The position numbers were made by a program, and so were the translations under genes. A stretch of DNA of 64,000 nt from positions 466,153-530,152 of the forward strand of contig VZSE01008388.1 in NCBI GenBank assembly GCA_013398275.1, in the 5' to 3' direction. Source of the DNA: Promerops cafer. Lineage: Eukaryota; Chordata; Aves; Passeriformes; Nectariniidae. The notes beneath the pieces are model-generated. The model did not search any database. It saw only the letters and a list, made by a program, of their open reading frames with translations, and had not been told where the DNA came from. This document shows, piece after piece, positions 1 through 24,717 of the stretch; position 1 is the stretch's first letter, and each line of letters opens with the position of its first letter.

Positions 1-330
1 GAGGGGCGGCGGAGGGGCCGCTGGGGCGCGCTGTGCATTGTGCGCCGAGCCGCGCGGGGCGCGCCTGACGTCACTTCCGGGCTGGGCGCCGCCGCCGCAC
101 GGGATGGCGCTGGGAAGGCCTGGCGGTACAATGGAGGCGGGAGGAGGAGGAGGAGGAGGAATCCCTTCCCTGGGGCTCCCGCCCGCGGCCCGCCGGGAGG
201 AGGCGCAGTCGTGCGGATCGCACGGTGCCCTTGCGAGAGGCCGGCAATGTCCCGCTGCTCCCGTGGTGGGCGGGTGGTGATGGTGTTGCGGGTCTGGAGG
301 CGCGGCGGGTCAGGATGGTTTTTTAAATTT
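1..330 (+). promoter_or_regulatory. GC-rich, CpG-rich segment before HNRNPU exon 2, with CRE and ETS-type sites
   Basis: The first 330 bases are much richer in G+C and CpG than the rest of the gene. TGACGTCA at 66-73 is a perfect CRE palindrome, and it runs directly into CACTTCCGG (72-80), an ETS/GABP-type site. A GGA run lies at 141-160. This is what a CpG-island promoter looks like. Since exon 2 starts at 642 and exon 1 is not seen, the segment is probably the 3' part of the HNRNPU CpG island (intron 1), possibly an internal promoter. Short open frames here have no recognisable product. Confidence 0.55.
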
Positions 331-641
331 TTTTCTCTCTTTTTTTGAGGGTTTTTCAGTGGGGATCATAACATTGAGGGCCGTACTGGCTGCTGCGTGT
401 TGTATTGGCAGCTTCCATTTTGTAAATCATTTCTGATTGGAGACAAGTTTTGAGTCTTCCGTGAAAATTCAAAATACAGGATTTTACCTTAGTAACATAG
501 TAAAATTCCTTTTTGAGGTATTATTGTTTGTCTCATACTGTAGCTTGCTGCAGTTTACAAAATTGAAACCATCGTATAGATTTTATTCCCAATCAAACTA
601 AAACTTAAAATAATAAAAATAAATCATGATTTCTGTTACAG

Positions 642-11510
<10,869 letters not shown>

Positions 11511-12590
11511 ATACCCAAATAAATGAACTGATACATATTTCTTCAAAACCTTCACAAGAAGTCGACTGTTTTCTTTAGTAGGCTAACTTTTTAAACATTC
11601 CACAAGAGGAAGTGCCTGCGGGTTCCTTTTTTAGAAGCTTTGTGGGTTGATTTTTTCTTTTCTTTTTTTGTACATTTTTAATTGCAGTTTTAAAGTGATT
11701 CGTAAGAGAACCTCAGCATTGTGCACGAAACAAGAATGTGTCAGTATTTCAGGGTTCTACATTTTATCTGTAAAATGTGACTTTTTTTTTACCACAACAA
11801 AAGTAAAACGTTGCTTTGTACCTGGTGTCTTTTTATTAAAGAATTTTCTCCTTTTTCCCCATCCCCCAATTTCTAAGAAACAGTCGTGAGTCATGTCACA
11901 ATATGATAGAAATGTTAGCAACCAGATTCGTATGGAGGCATCTTAGTAGCCCTCAAATACCATGAGATTATGTAAAGCTCCCTATTACACTCCATCCTCT
12001 CTATGAAGCTCTTGGGTGGGGAGGGGAGGAGGGGGGAGGCAAAAGTTTCTGGCAATAACTAGGACTTTTTTGTAACATTTGGAACTCAAAAAGATGTTGG
12101 GGGCAAACAGGAAACCTGGGGCTAAATAGTGATGGTGGAGTGTATGTAGAAGCTCTTCAAGTTGTAAAACTCGGTTGCTTTATTTGTGGAGGCTCAAACT
12201 TGTGAAGGTACAACACCATAATTTTTTTTCCATTTGTTCTGCATTTTGATTCTGAAAAGAAGCTGGCTTTGCCCATTTCTTATTAAACAAAACTTGTTGT
12301 AAATCCAGTTGTCTAATGGGATCTATATGAAGTTAGCTGTGTGTCTGTATAACTCTTTCCCCACAAAATACTGTATACCTAGTGTGCTTGTAGTAGTTAC
12401 TCCACCATTTTGTAAGCTAATGAAACTGTGAGTCACCCATTTTATATCTTAATTTTTAATCATGTCAATTCTCAAATGGGTGTATCTCCTTAGCCTGCTG
12501 ATTCCTTTGCTCTTCAAAGAAAGTGGGTGGAGCAGTTTAACTCTAGACGTTTGTTTGCAATAAAATAAATTCATTTTACTCTTGTTTGGG
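11511..12590 (+). other. HNRNPU: HNRNPU 3'UTR with poly(A) signals
   Basis: Non-coding and AT-rich after the TGA at 11508-11510. Candidate poly(A) signals: AATAAA at 11518-11523 (only 8 bases after the stop, probably unused), ATTAAA at 11835-11840, and two overlapping AATAAA at 12559-12569 followed by a GT/T-rich stretch. The last is the most likely main end, giving a 3'UTR of about 1.1 kb. A longer form into the 13 kb region cannot be excluded. Confidence 0.7.
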
Positions 12591-15500
12591 ATTGTCGCCA
12601 TCAAGGTCTAAAATCCCGTTAATGCTATAAAGAGGAAGAGAATGTATGAAAGCGACGATGTTGGACAGTTTTAAATTCATTACTGTACATGCTGAAATAC
12701 TTGTGTTTCTTTAAAAAAACTGGTGGTTGCTCTGTTAGAGATCTATCACATGTATAATTCACAGTTTAACATGGTTATATGTATAGGGCAAAAGTCTTTG
12801 AGTTGCACTTGCATCATGTAAATCCACTTAACCTCTTTATTGTAAAATAGACATTAGGAAAGGAGCAGGAGAAGGACTTGGACAGGGAGTATGACAGGAG
12901 GAAGGATTGTCATGGAGTTTAACAGAGAGCTTCAATTTGTTTTAACTGCTATTTTGTTCAACTTTATGCTTCTGTAAAATTGTAGTGGCAATATTAGCTG
13001 CTAACTTGCATTTTAATGCCGTAAGACAGGGAGAAGATGTACCCATTGTGAGAGGGACACGGGGTACACACGTGAGAACACGTGGCACTGCCACCATCAG
13101 GGCCCTGGGGTGTGCTGGCAGTCCCTGTGGCAGTGTATGGACTAGCAGAGGCTTCCTGGCAGCAGCCTAGAGCTAGAGTTGTGTGCTGTGCTTGAAATCT
13201 TTCTCCAGTGTTAGTCAATTTCTAGTAGTCTTCAGAAGTAAAGATAAACTTGTGTTGCTCTTCTAGCCTTTATAGCAGATGCCATTGCATATTGACATTA
13301 AACATTTAACAGCACCACCTCCTTGTTAATAGTGCTTTAAATCATCCCTTTACTTTGAATGAGAAAAATGTAAATTGTCTTAAACACTATTTAATGAAAT
13401 TTGGGGAATTGAAACCCAAATATGTTTTGCTGAAATGGAGTTTTCTTTAGACTTGCAAAAAAAAAGTTTAGTTTAATTAAAGTCCATTTCCCTTCTACCC
13501 TCCTCCCAAGAACTAACACTTTGTATGGAGTGCTGATCCTTTGCTTATTTTGGTACTCTATAAAATGATACAGTCTTAAACTAAAATATAAGAGCCTACA
13601 CTTACTATGTGGTTGTAAAGCCTGTATTTCAATTCCAAAGTCTGGGATGTTTTGTTTTCAGTTTCTTTGCTGTATGGTGTTTAAAAAAAAAACCCAACAA
13701 AACAGCCACACATGAGGTGCTTCAACTCCCACACTCAAAAGGAGTATCCTGTTTCTATTAAAAATACTGCTCTCCAACAAAAGCTGTTTTGCTAAGTTCA
13801 GCACTATCTGAGGAGCAGAATTCAAAAAAGCTTCAGCACATGCTCTACCTGGGACACGTATAGCTCAGAAAAGGGGTGAAAAAGTCCAGGTACATCCCGC
13901 TCGTGATTTGTCAGAGTTGAGTGGAGAGCAGCGCTTGCATGGAGCCGTGTATTCAGCCTGGCTCCGCCCACACAGGCTCACTCTCAGCGTAGCTCTGAAC
14001 ATTACTGGAGAAGGGATTTATTGTGCCATGTGAAAATGGCTTTTATAGAGAAGCACTTGCCTAAGGAGTCACTAATACTAAAAAACCCACAGTTTGCATT
14101 TAAAAAGGACAATATGAAACTTAGCTGGTGGCTATAGAAAGGTGAGGAAGGCACAGCTGTACATTGCCAAAACGAGAGGGCTGAGCCATCTGTCACGTTC
14201 AGTGATCTCTTGCAGCTTACAAGGGCTTGTTTACATGCAGGAAAGTACCTGGATTAGAGCAGCCGTGCTGCTGGTGGTGGTGGCACAGACAGTGGCATAC
14301 AACACTGGGGTTAGGGTTCATGTTTTGGGGTGTTACTCCTTTTGGAGTGCAAACTGGGTTTGGCTTTTTCTAAATGAGATGGGTTTCTTTCCTAACAGAC
14401 TACAAACCTGGATAGCCTCGGGCTTGGCTCTGTGACAGTAGGACCACGGCACATGGTGCCTGTGCAGCTGTTGGCAGCAGTGCCGGTGCTGCTGGTGGTG
14501 CTCTCCTTGCAGCCCCGTCCGATGCAGCTGCTGCCATCTCGTCTGTCCTTCGGCAGGCTCTGGCCGCCCCGCCTTGCCTGAGGGGGCCGTGCACGCTTAG
14601 CTGCGGGCTCAAGGAAGGGCTGTGCTGCGTGTCCCGGGAGGAAGCGCCCGCTCAACCACCGAACAAACTCCCGTTGTATTTCTGCCTTTGCTAGTAACAG
14701 TCGCTAGGATACACACTGTGTACATGGAGGTGCTTCCCCGACACGCCGCGGTCTTGGCGAGGGGCGGTGTCCGGCGTGAAAGGACTTTGTAAACAGACTC
14801 AGCTGTGGGACATCTGGGGCAGGCTTTGGTTCTGGGGTGGCTTATGAGATCCCTGTCCCCAAACCCGGCTCTGCTGTCGGAAGCTGGCCTTTCCAAGGCG
14901 CTGGCCTGCTTCCTCTGCTGCACCGGGAGTACTCGGCAGTGCTGCCACCTGTGTATCGGAGCTCAGTGTAAGTGGCACCTGTACACGAGCTCCTTTCAGT
15001 GCCTGCTGCAGGACAGCTCAGCAGCGAAGACATTTTTAGACGTTGTGCCCACTTTTTATGATAGTGGAATGAATTAAATCAGTCTTCTGGCAACGTCCTG
15101 TGCAGTCCAAGCCACTTGCATCCAAAGAAAAATTCTTACTCATGGTGTAAGCTACTATCTTTTTTTTCTTCTTGAAACACTCCAAGCAATGCTTTTAATA
15201 GAAATAGGTGATGAAGTCATCTTTTAAGATTAGGAAGTTTCTTTGTCCATGACCTTTTGACAAACTAGGCCAGTGCTTTCTCACAGGGCAACCTCACACT
15301 AAGCCACAAGAAACCAAACTGAGTTGCAGAGACGTGAAATACTTCGGCACTTCTGCAGATGTTAACTGCCAGGGGCTGGGCTCTCCCAAGCAGAGAAGTG
15401 TGCACATGCTGTGTTTGTGAACTAGCAAGGGAGGAGTGAGTACAGCTGGAGACAACTTGGCCCAAAGCACTGTGGAGGATGGGGAAAGCTCCAGAGTGTC

Positions 15501-17180
15501 AGAAAAAGCTGCTGAGGGGAAAGCAGAAACTCAGAAGAGCAGCTTTGTAACTCAGGCGTGTAACAGACCGGCTGCGGTGAAGGTAGAGCAGCGCCTCTCT
15601 CATGTACATCCTCATCCCAGGCAAAGCCCCCATGCAGGTAGAGAGGGGAAGGAGGCCTTCTCTTTCAACAGTGGCAGAGTAGTGGTTAGTTTTGTGCAGC
15701 TTCTCTGCTTTTCTAGGCACCAGCCATCTCCTCCAGCACGGAAGGGCTCTCCAGAGCCAGCCCGTACAGGGAACTGGCTGAAATCAGGACTTGGCCAGCA
15801 ATTACTCTGGATGTGACTCTTGCCTTGGTTTGTCTTTCTGCCAGTACTGGGAGTGGCAGGGGGATTCAGCAATGAATTGGTTGCTATGTAAGCTTAGCCG
15901 TAGCTTAAAAAAGATACTCAATTCTTAACATGTTGTCAACATCAATAGCAAAAAGCAAAGACAAGTGTAAAAAACCTAGAAATACAATTACTTGTGGGTG
16001 ACTTGATATGCAAGTGTTACTTTAGAGCAAGTTTTTGTTATCTCTTCTGGTTTAGTAGACAATCTCTGATCTGCAGAGTACTTCTGGTCCTAGAAGTTAC
16101 TAAAATCTAAACTATGGATAGGACACCTCAGTTTTCCCTCAAACTTTTTCATGCTCAAAAATTTTTTACAACTTGGTAGTTCAGGGCAGATTCAATTTCC
16201 ACTAATGATGGGGGGACCTGCTGCCTGGTTAGCACAAATGGATTGAAAGGCTACTTGTTCTCCTAGTGTTAACTCTCCCTTAGCTAGGATCAGATAGCTG
16301 CTTACTAGGACACCTCTGATAACTCCAATGGCATATAAATGCAAGTATGTGTCCTCTAGTCTGAGTGTGGCCTTTGTTTATGTCACATTAGCCTGCAATA
16401 ACTCTTCTGCCACTCTGTGCTCTGGAGGTTTTCCTCCAGGTATTAACAAACATTTGTTTGCCTTAGACATGCAGAGTTCTGAAATGGTGCTGATGCCCAA
16501 GACAGTTGCAAAATTAAAAGGCCCAGAATGGGCCCAGAATGGTACTGAAGATCTCCGTGGACATAAATACAAACTGAAAATATCAGTGACTGTTTACAAG
16601 GTGGGACATGCAGGAAAGATCTGATTCTCTCTTTTCAGTTCCCATGTAACCTACTCATATACAAGCTAGAGCTATATTCGGGCTCTGCTGAACTTTCAGC
16701 TTTGTGGGGCTGTTAAGCAAGCAGGTAAGATAAGCTTTATATTATAAAAGGACTTTTGTCTTTGCAGTAAGAAAGTAGTGAGAGATGGAGAAAAGAAAAT
16801 AGTAAGTCTCAAAGGAGGTATTTACTTGTAATACCTTTTTCTGAAAGAAGTGACACTTGGGGTTTGCTCACATCACGCTGAGAAACAAGACTCAGAAAAG
16901 CTGAGCTACCAGAGGTGAGTCCACATGCAGCATCACGTGCAGGTTGTGAGCAGCAGAGCTGTGTACCCAAAGCCTGGCACCTCCACACACTGCACACTTT
17001 GTCTTCTCTGCTGTGTGCTCCCTGCTCCTGCCAGAGCACCTGCAATGCTGTGGGGCCTCCCACCCAGCCTGGAAAGAACAATTCCTGAAGGCAAGAAGGG
17101 ATGCTCTTCAAAAAGGTTGTCCTCTGCATAGCACTGGGCTTTTCCTGCCTTGGGTTTTGCCGATTCTCTGTCTCTCTGTA
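12591..17180. other. Intergenic DNA between convergent HNRNPU and COX20, first part
   Basis: AT-rich DNA with moderately GC-rich patches around 14.4-15.0 kb. Open frames overlap on both strands without splice structure or recognisable domains. I see no gene, RNA gene or identifiable transposon here. Confidence 0.6.
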
Positions 17181-17189
17181 GGCTGCAGA

Positions 17190-17850
17190 ATCATAGAGAT
17201 TTGCTTCTGGACATGGAGTCCATCCTCCCACTTGCACCAGGACTGGCACCTGTGCTCAGGTCAGCTGCAGCTTTGTCTAGATGATGCTTGAAAGCCTGCA
17301 AAGGGTGGAAATGGCCTCTCTGGGCTGCCCAGTGCACTGCCCTCAGAGTAAACCAGGCCTGTCCTCCTGCCTGGCCTGGAGCCCCCCTGCCACATCTCCT
17401 GCAGCTATCAGGAGATGTTTGCTCCATCTTTGTAACTGTCCTGCAGATAATACTAGGCTCTTATTAGTTCAGCCCACAGACTAAATCCAACTCCTTCCAC
17501 TGTCTTTCCAGAGGGCAGGCCTTGAGCTCTGCGGACACCTTAGGAGCCCATCACTGGAGTCTCTGCAGTTTTTCAACATCCTTGTTGAGCAAGAAGCCCA
17601 AAGCTGGACAGCAATCTTAGGTGCACTGCTCAGCAGTGTCAGTACTGGTGGATAAGTGCATCCCTTCATTCATTGGCCACATATTTCCTGATGGAACCCA
17701 GACTGCAGATTGACTTATTTGCAGAGAGAATGCTCTCCTGGCCCACATTCAACTTGGCAGCCACTGTAAGTCCCATCCTCTTCAGCAGGGCTGCGATTCA
17801 GCTAACTGCTTCCCAGCCTCTCCTGGACACTCCATTAGACAAGCAGCTGC
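17190..17850 (-). repeat. Old CR1 LINE copy in antisense orientation
   Basis: Read on the minus strand, the region resembles the CR1 3' portion. On the plus strand it starts with AATCATAGAG-like sequence (the reverse complement of a CR1 tail) and continues with the antisense of CR1 3' sequence, for example AGCAAGAAGCCCAAAGCTGG near 17589. It is clearly diverged and its right end is not sharp. The subfamily cannot be assigned by eye. Confidence 0.6.
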
Positions 17851-17856
17851 CCTAAA

Positions 17857-17886
17857 AAACAACAACAACAACAATAATAATAAAAT
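17857..17886 (+). repeat. (AAC)n(AAT)n microsatellite
   Basis: About five AAC units followed by about four AAT units, directly at the end of the antisense CR1 copy. Confidence 0.85.
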
Positions 17887-19516
17887 CTAATCTATTGTTA
17901 AATAGTGAGACAAGCACCTCAAAAAGAAACATTAGTTGTAAATTACTTGTGCAAATTAAATGTCTTGTTTGTTCGCCCTGTTTAGTCTGAGAGACCTTGG
18001 AGAAAGCAGCTGTGATAGTTCAGTAAGAACTATTTCAATACTTAAGTATCAGTGAACACAGCATTTAAATATCACCATCTGGGTATTTGGATTCCAGACC
18101 TAGGATGTTCCATCAATCACACCTTTTGCATGAACTTGCTTGCCCCTTTGTTACAAGGAGAAGTATCTCCTGTGTGGAGCAGAGCCCACCAAGCACCACA
18201 CCAGCTGCCAAAGCTGGAGATGACTGGCTGCGATAGGAGCTGCTTCCTCCAAAGGAAAGGAGGCGGGAGCAATCACTGTGATCCAGTGCTCCAGTCCACA
18301 GGGTACACGCTGAGCCCAGCCCTGCTTGGCACTGAGAAAACTCCACAGTCTGCTTGGCGGTGGAGAAGGTGGTGGAGGCCGGGAGACACTTCCTGAAAAT
18401 CGGCATCTCCCCAGCGGCTCCCGGACATTCCTGGGAAGGGGCTGCTGCGGCTGCTGCTTCAGCGGCTGCGTTGGCACAGCCCCAGGATATTTATGGGCCT
18501 CCACAGCCTGGCAGCCGGCCAGTCCCTTTTTATTTTTTTTCCTTTAAGGAAACACCCGCAGAAGGGAAATGAGCGACTCCAACCGCTTCTTTCAGCAGAT
18601 TCTCGTGCAGACAGTGAAGAAAAGTTTTCAGGAATGATCTTGCTTTTATAGGTACTTACTGCCTTGAAAAGTCCACTATTTACCAAGTACAAGTATCCTT
18701 CTCTAGTTCCAGAACAAACCCGGGAAGATTACAGTACTGAAAGCAACTGAAGGGCTGGTGGGGGAAGGGAGGGAGTGCATGGGCTCCTCCTTGTATGGTG
18801 GCTGTATTCCAATTAGCATGGATCCCACAGGAGGCCGGCAGTAGAGGGACAGTGCTGCTGCTGTATCATTATCTAAACCCCTCTGAATTTTTTCTGGTTT
18901 GGTGCCATACCAGGGGTGTGTGACTTCACACAGAGCTGGGGTTTGTGGCATCTCACAGCATTCCTGAAGCGTGGGGAGTGTGGCTGCACGTGTGTGTCCA
19001 CACAGCCGTGTGCGGGGGCCTCCGTCGCTCTGCTGGAACCCAGCAGCGCTCCGAGGGAGCGGCTTCCTGGCCATCTGGTAGGTGGCCACTCTGTGACCCA
19101 CTTAGGTGCTCTCGAGATAAGTCTCTTTGAGAGCGCAGGTGTGGGTGACAGAGATGTACAGACTGAGGTATGGTGTCCCCAGTAGAAGGATGAACGGTGA
19201 CAGTGAAACTTCTGAGTAGAAATTAATGCTGACTGGCTTTCGGGAAGGAGAGGGCTGTTGTGCTTGTTAGTGGGGGTAAGAAGCCCTCCATGGTACTGGT
19301 TCAAGGGGACCTTGCAAGGTTTAGGAAGAAAATGCTAAGCTCTTTTTATCCATCTGGGAGTCTCAGTAGGCAGTAACAGAAGAATATGACACTGGGATGC
19401 TATCAGACCTAAGAAACCGAGTCAAACAAGCTCTGTCATGGTCTCCCAGTGCTGCCTCAGGACGGCCCTCAAGAGCTTCAAAATATTGGATGAAAGCATT
19501 ATAAGCACGGCTGGTA

Positions 19517-19596
19517 TCACTGGTAGCTCCAGATTTATTAACAATCACTGGTAGCTCCAGATTTATTAACAATCACTGGTAGCTCCAGATTTATTT
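19517..19596 (+). repeat. 28-bp tandem repeat, about three copies
   Basis: The unit begins TCACTGGTAGCTCCAGATTT and has a period of exactly 28 bases, with copies starting at 19517, 19545 and 19573. The first two copies are identical by eye; the third diverges near its end. The lack of divergence suggests a recent expansion or a variable-number locus. No coding role is seen. Confidence 0.9.
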
Positions 19597-19599
19597 GGC

Positions 19600-22500
19600 G
19601 GGTCTGAATAGGGTATTTTCCCCTGTATTTTGAGGAACAGGCTGTTAGAAATTATTTTTTTTTTTGCTCTGTATTTGCTCTGTGAAGGACTCCTGCAACA
19701 ACCATTTGTGGTAATGTATCAGCCCAGTAATAAACCTGTTACTGGCTCTTCATCTTCAGAGATATTGCCACTATCTCAGCCAGAGCCTGAAAGGGAGGGG
19801 TATTAGCTTCCCTTTAATTGCTTAAGTAACATAACAAAGAGCAATGGGCAGGAGGGCTGCATCTCTCATCCTGTTTCCACAGCATCTGTGCAGTGTCACA
19901 GTGATGACATGGTGGAGAAAGATCTCTCACTGTGGCCACCTGGCAATGGTAAAGGTGGTACGAACTCTTGACCTGGATGACAGAAAGCACGAGTATCAGC
20001 CAGAGTTGTAAAGCTTGTAAATGAACTCCAAAGACCTGCCATGCATGTATATGCAGGATTGAAGACCAAGATGTCATCATGGATAAAAGCACACTCTGAG
20101 CACCAGAGCTATCACAAGCCATTTGCCATCAATAGGAGAGATGAGGATCTACGGAGATCTAGGTCTAGGGAGAAAACTCACCTTGGCTGAGAGCACACCT
20201 GCTGCTCTTTGTTACAGCATTTGACAAAATAAACAAGCTTAAAAAATATGCAAAGCATGTGCTTCCTTCTCTCCAGAGCAGGAAAAGGGGGGGAATCTTT
20301 GTTTCTGTTAAACAGATCACCACACTATACAATCTGAGTATTTTTGGAGCCGTGGCCAGTCCAAAGAGAAAGATCCCTGCCATGGTAATTGTCCACTGCC
20401 ATGGTACATTTTAGGTACAGCCAGAGGGCTCCTGGCATGTTCGGAGAGTTGAAGGTTTTGACGCACTCTTGCTCATGATGGATGACAGAAGCTGGCAGGA
20501 TTAAAATAGCCTCAGAACAAACCGCTCTTAATCTTGAAAACAAGCAGACATAAGGATGCCGTGACCTATTCCCGCAGGAACAGGCAGACCCTCTGCTGGA
20601 CGGCTCTCAGGCAAACTGTGAACTCAAGCAGACAAAAACCAAAGGAGTGTGTGAAAAAGAGGGGACCTAACCTTAGTCAGGGTGCTGTTAGCCATGAACA
20701 GAAGTCTGTGTTTTCCTCTAACTGTCAAACAAGGTTCTCATTAGCCTCCTCCTCCACTACCATTTGAAGGTTTAGCAGCTGTATGTGCTGAATGTAATAT
20801 TTTCATTTTAAATGTAAGAAAGTTACCTCTTCCAAGGCCTCGAGTCACATTGACTAAAACTCAGTTCCACTTCTGATACAGAATTAGTTATTGGTTCTTC
20901 ACTTACGGGGAAAAAAAAAATCAAAGTATCATCTTCTTGAGCATCTGAATATACTGTAAAACTTTGTTTTGATCCGTTTTCCAAGGCAAGAATAATGTAT
21001 TTGTTTCAAGAGTTAAATGGAGCAAGCAAACAACTTTCATGGGTAACCACCAAGCTCTTGAGCTAAATGTCTGGATAGGAACAAGAGAAGTATGGGAATT
21101 AATCTACTAAGCTGGAGAAAATCTTTTGCTTGGAGCTCATTACAGCTGAATTCACACAGTACTTCATTGTTACCTGGATTGCTTATACCACAAATAACAC
21201 ATGTACTTCCTCCAGACCCAAATAAAAAAAACACCCTACCAAAAGCCAGGCTCAGTGACAGGAGATGACCTTTTCTTTGCAGCACTTGAGGACTTGGGGT
21301 GGGCGGTGACACATAAAGAGTCCAGAAGCCTTAAAAATGCAGTGAAGGCCAACAACTCCCCAAAATCTCTGCTTGGGTAAAGAGGTGAATGACAAGTTTG
21401 GGAAGGCAGCTGTAATTGCCTGTGCTGTCACCTTCAGAAAAGTTCCTGGGTTTTGAGCCTGTTGCATCTGTCAGTGGCTGAAGAAGGACATTTGCTCCTG
21501 TGAGAGGCACCGAAGAGCAGAGGCCACGTGATCACACGCAGCTCTGGGAATGGGGCTGGCAAATAACCTTAGATCTCCACGTTTCAGCCTGGTGCCTCCA
21601 CAGCGACTTCCCTTCCCAAAGGACGTGGAGGACACACCTTGCACAAGTGGCCTCTGGCCACTGCCGGAGTCCCAAGTGTGCGCTCCTGCTGGAGGAGGCT
21701 GCAAATGCCTTTTCCTGGAGTATCAATACTGTGGGGAACAGGAAGAGAAAGGTGTGGAGGAGCAATGGGGCTATAAACCCATCTCTTTATTTTGCTGGTG
21801 GTTTAGGTTGCTTTAAGGAAGGATTTCATCAACATAAGGGATAAAAACTAACTGCTTGTCAGTCGCCATTCAGTGACCAAGTAACATAACTCTAAAATAA
21901 ACAGGGTTTTAACAACTTATGGTTTCAAGTTGCTATACTTCATTCTCTCCCTTTTTATGGTTTGTTCTGAGGGGGCTGAAAACCAAACATCTTCAAAATT
22001 ACCATTTCTTCTCCTTCCTAGTAACTGTCTGGTTAAGTTTTAATTTAGGCAAAGCAAGGCAAACACTGTAATATCTGTCATTAGCTGCAATACTTTTACA
22101 TTTCAAGTCTGATAATAAAATAGAGGTGTGCTACGTATTTCCACCAATCACTTAAGATTTATGAAATTAGCAGTAACAGATAAATAGGGATACAACTCAC
22201 TAATTTTAAAAAAGTTATGTCATTGTTTTCAAATGTCAGAATTACTTAAATAACAGTAATTTTTGTTTTCTTGTCAATGTATCCTAATTTATGACAACTA
22301 ATTGCTTTGAGAGTTCTTGTTTTATCCTGGCTCTCACTCTTTAATTGGAGTAACCCATCAATCACCTTCAATTTGCTCTCCATAGCTGGCACGGAAACAG
22401 CTGGAGGCAGCACTTCAAGGAATTATGCCAGACTTTTTCCCCTGCATGTCTGACCATGAGCATTCTTCCCTCTTGCTGTTGCAGGCCCTCCCTTTCACAC

Positions 22501-24100
22501 TGAGTCCTGCTCACTGCTTCCTTGTCTTACATCCCTGCGCTACCCTATTCAGCAAAGGCCTCGACTTTCAGTTAATTCCACCTCAATTTTCAGTAAACAC
22601 TGAAGGCTCCAATGTGCTGGCCAGGCTGCCTGCACACTGCCTCTTCCCCGGTTTTTCTGTGAACATCTGGCATGCTCATTTTACACTCTGCACAGTGAAG
22701 CAGAAGTATTAGATGGGTTATCTACACAATGCAGATACATCTAGCATTTCACAGTTATTGCTAAAACTGCAGTTAAGCTGCTATTGGGTTAATATGCTTA
22801 AATACAGTAACTTATACCAACACCAATTAACACCAGAGATGACTTAATGCTGCGATTTTCCCCAGATTTTTTTGACTTACACAGTATCATAATGCTGCTT
22901 CTATTTTCTCACCAGTCACAGTATTTGTGAGTTTTAAAGGATGCCATTATGCACATAACTTCTTTCCCATCAGCACAAAACACCCTTCTCTTCTTTCTCT
23001 ACAACTACTCTTTGCCAAAGAGTAAATTTTCATCCCTGTGCTTTTGTTGCCTAAACCCCCCAGCTGACCTGTGACCTCACAGCCAAAAGACCCCCTGCTT
23101 AGGTTGCACTTTCTTTTCTTGAGTCAGATAAGAAAGAACTCAACCATGTATTAAAACAGGAGCTTGTTAAGACCAGCTTCATGGCTCGCTCAGTTTCCCA
23201 CTGCTGCTCCAAGGGCTTTACAGAGCAACAGCTTCCACCTTAAGGAGAAGAAGCCTCCCATGTCCCCTTGGCTCCCCATCCAACACAGAACCAGGGGAAC
23301 CATTTTCCTCTTCTGAATTAGCTACCAATTAACTTCTCAGTTTGGATTTTGCAGTGAAGACAGGAAGTGTTTCATTGCATTAATTCCTCTGAATACTTTT
23401 TATATAAAATATTGAAGTCAATGCCTTCACTAAAATTTATCTTTGTTTCCTCCAGAACAAACATGAGGAATAGAGGGGCAAAAAGGAATTCGAATATATA
23501 GGTTAGTTTTCTTCTTACAAGAAACTAATCCACAGAGGATAAAAATTTAATTTTCTCCGTGTAAACAGCACGTTTGCTTAGTGCTCTCAAGTATATTTCC
23601 AAATAAATAAATGGAGCAATACTGCTGTTTACATCTGGATTCCCAAACTTCCCAATGTGAGTTAACGACAGATCACAAACTCTCTCAGAGGTAGACGGTG
23701 GGGGAAAAGGACTATTTTTACTTGGTGAAATACCTTTAGACCAGAAAGTGCTTCCAGCATAATAGACCATAAATCATTATATGAAAAAATAAAAACACTG
23801 TGTCACTCATGCAGGCAGAAGCAAGTGATGTCATCACTCATCTTTTTACCATTATTAGGTAATATGTTATTAGACCTAATAATGTATTTCCAAATAAGGT
23901 TTCCTTGAAACTATGTAGTGATATTTCTTTTAACTGAAAAATGTACAGTGAAATAGTTCAGTAGAACATGCCTTTAAATAAAAAAAAGAAAGAAAAAACA
24001 AACATTGCTATGTACAAATAATGTAGATTATGATACCACAAATAGTACGGAAGTGGCTTAAGTGGGCAAGATTTTTAATGAAGTAAAAAATTATTTACTT
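19600..24100. other. Intergenic DNA before the COX20 3' end
   Basis: AT-rich sequence with many short open frames in all directions, none with splice sites, domains or similarity that I recognise. No transposon could be named. Confidence 0.55.
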
Positions 24101-24109
24101 ACATAGTTT

Positions 24110-24717
24110 AGACTGCTCTGAAGTGTGATTTTATTCATAGTTTCAAACAGAACAAAGATGGAAATCCTTCAGCTTCACAGCATATGTAAGTTATCTGGTT
24201 ATTCTGCAGCTGAAATCTTACATAGGCTGCTGATTATCACCCACCTTGCACAAGCAAAGCCTTCTCCTACTGTTTAAATATTCCTGTTTTACAAACAGCA
24301 CCATTAATAATAGCACTGAAGGACACATTTACTCAACAGGTGATGGGAATATTTTCCTGTATTTAAATGAGATGTAATTACAACTTTGCTAAAACAAACC
24401 ACACTCTGTTTATAATGGAAGTTAAAGCAGCCCCAAATCACTGTTGTTAATCCTCTGAGACCCTGAAGAGAACACATCAGCTCCCAGATGTTTAACAGGA
24501 CATCATTCCAAATGTGTGCAGTCACATACATACGTACATGAAACAAAGCAAGGCTTGTACAGATTTAACAGATCCACTAAGAATTTCCTGCTCAGATTTG
24601 CTAGGAAAACCATGATTTACCAGTTTTAGACACCTCACAGGCTTGCAGTGTAGACTGACTTTTTTTTGGACCACCTTTTCCCAAAGATGTATTAAACCAC
24701 AACTCCTCCAGAGCAAC
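24110..24717 (-). other. COX20: COX20 3'UTR, probable
   Basis: Follows the COX20 stop (TAG, 24718-24720, minus strand). A minus-strand AATAAA is present at 24130-24135 and could end the transcript around 24.11 kb, giving a 3'UTR of about 0.6 kb. The end point is inferred from the signal only. Confidence 0.5.
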
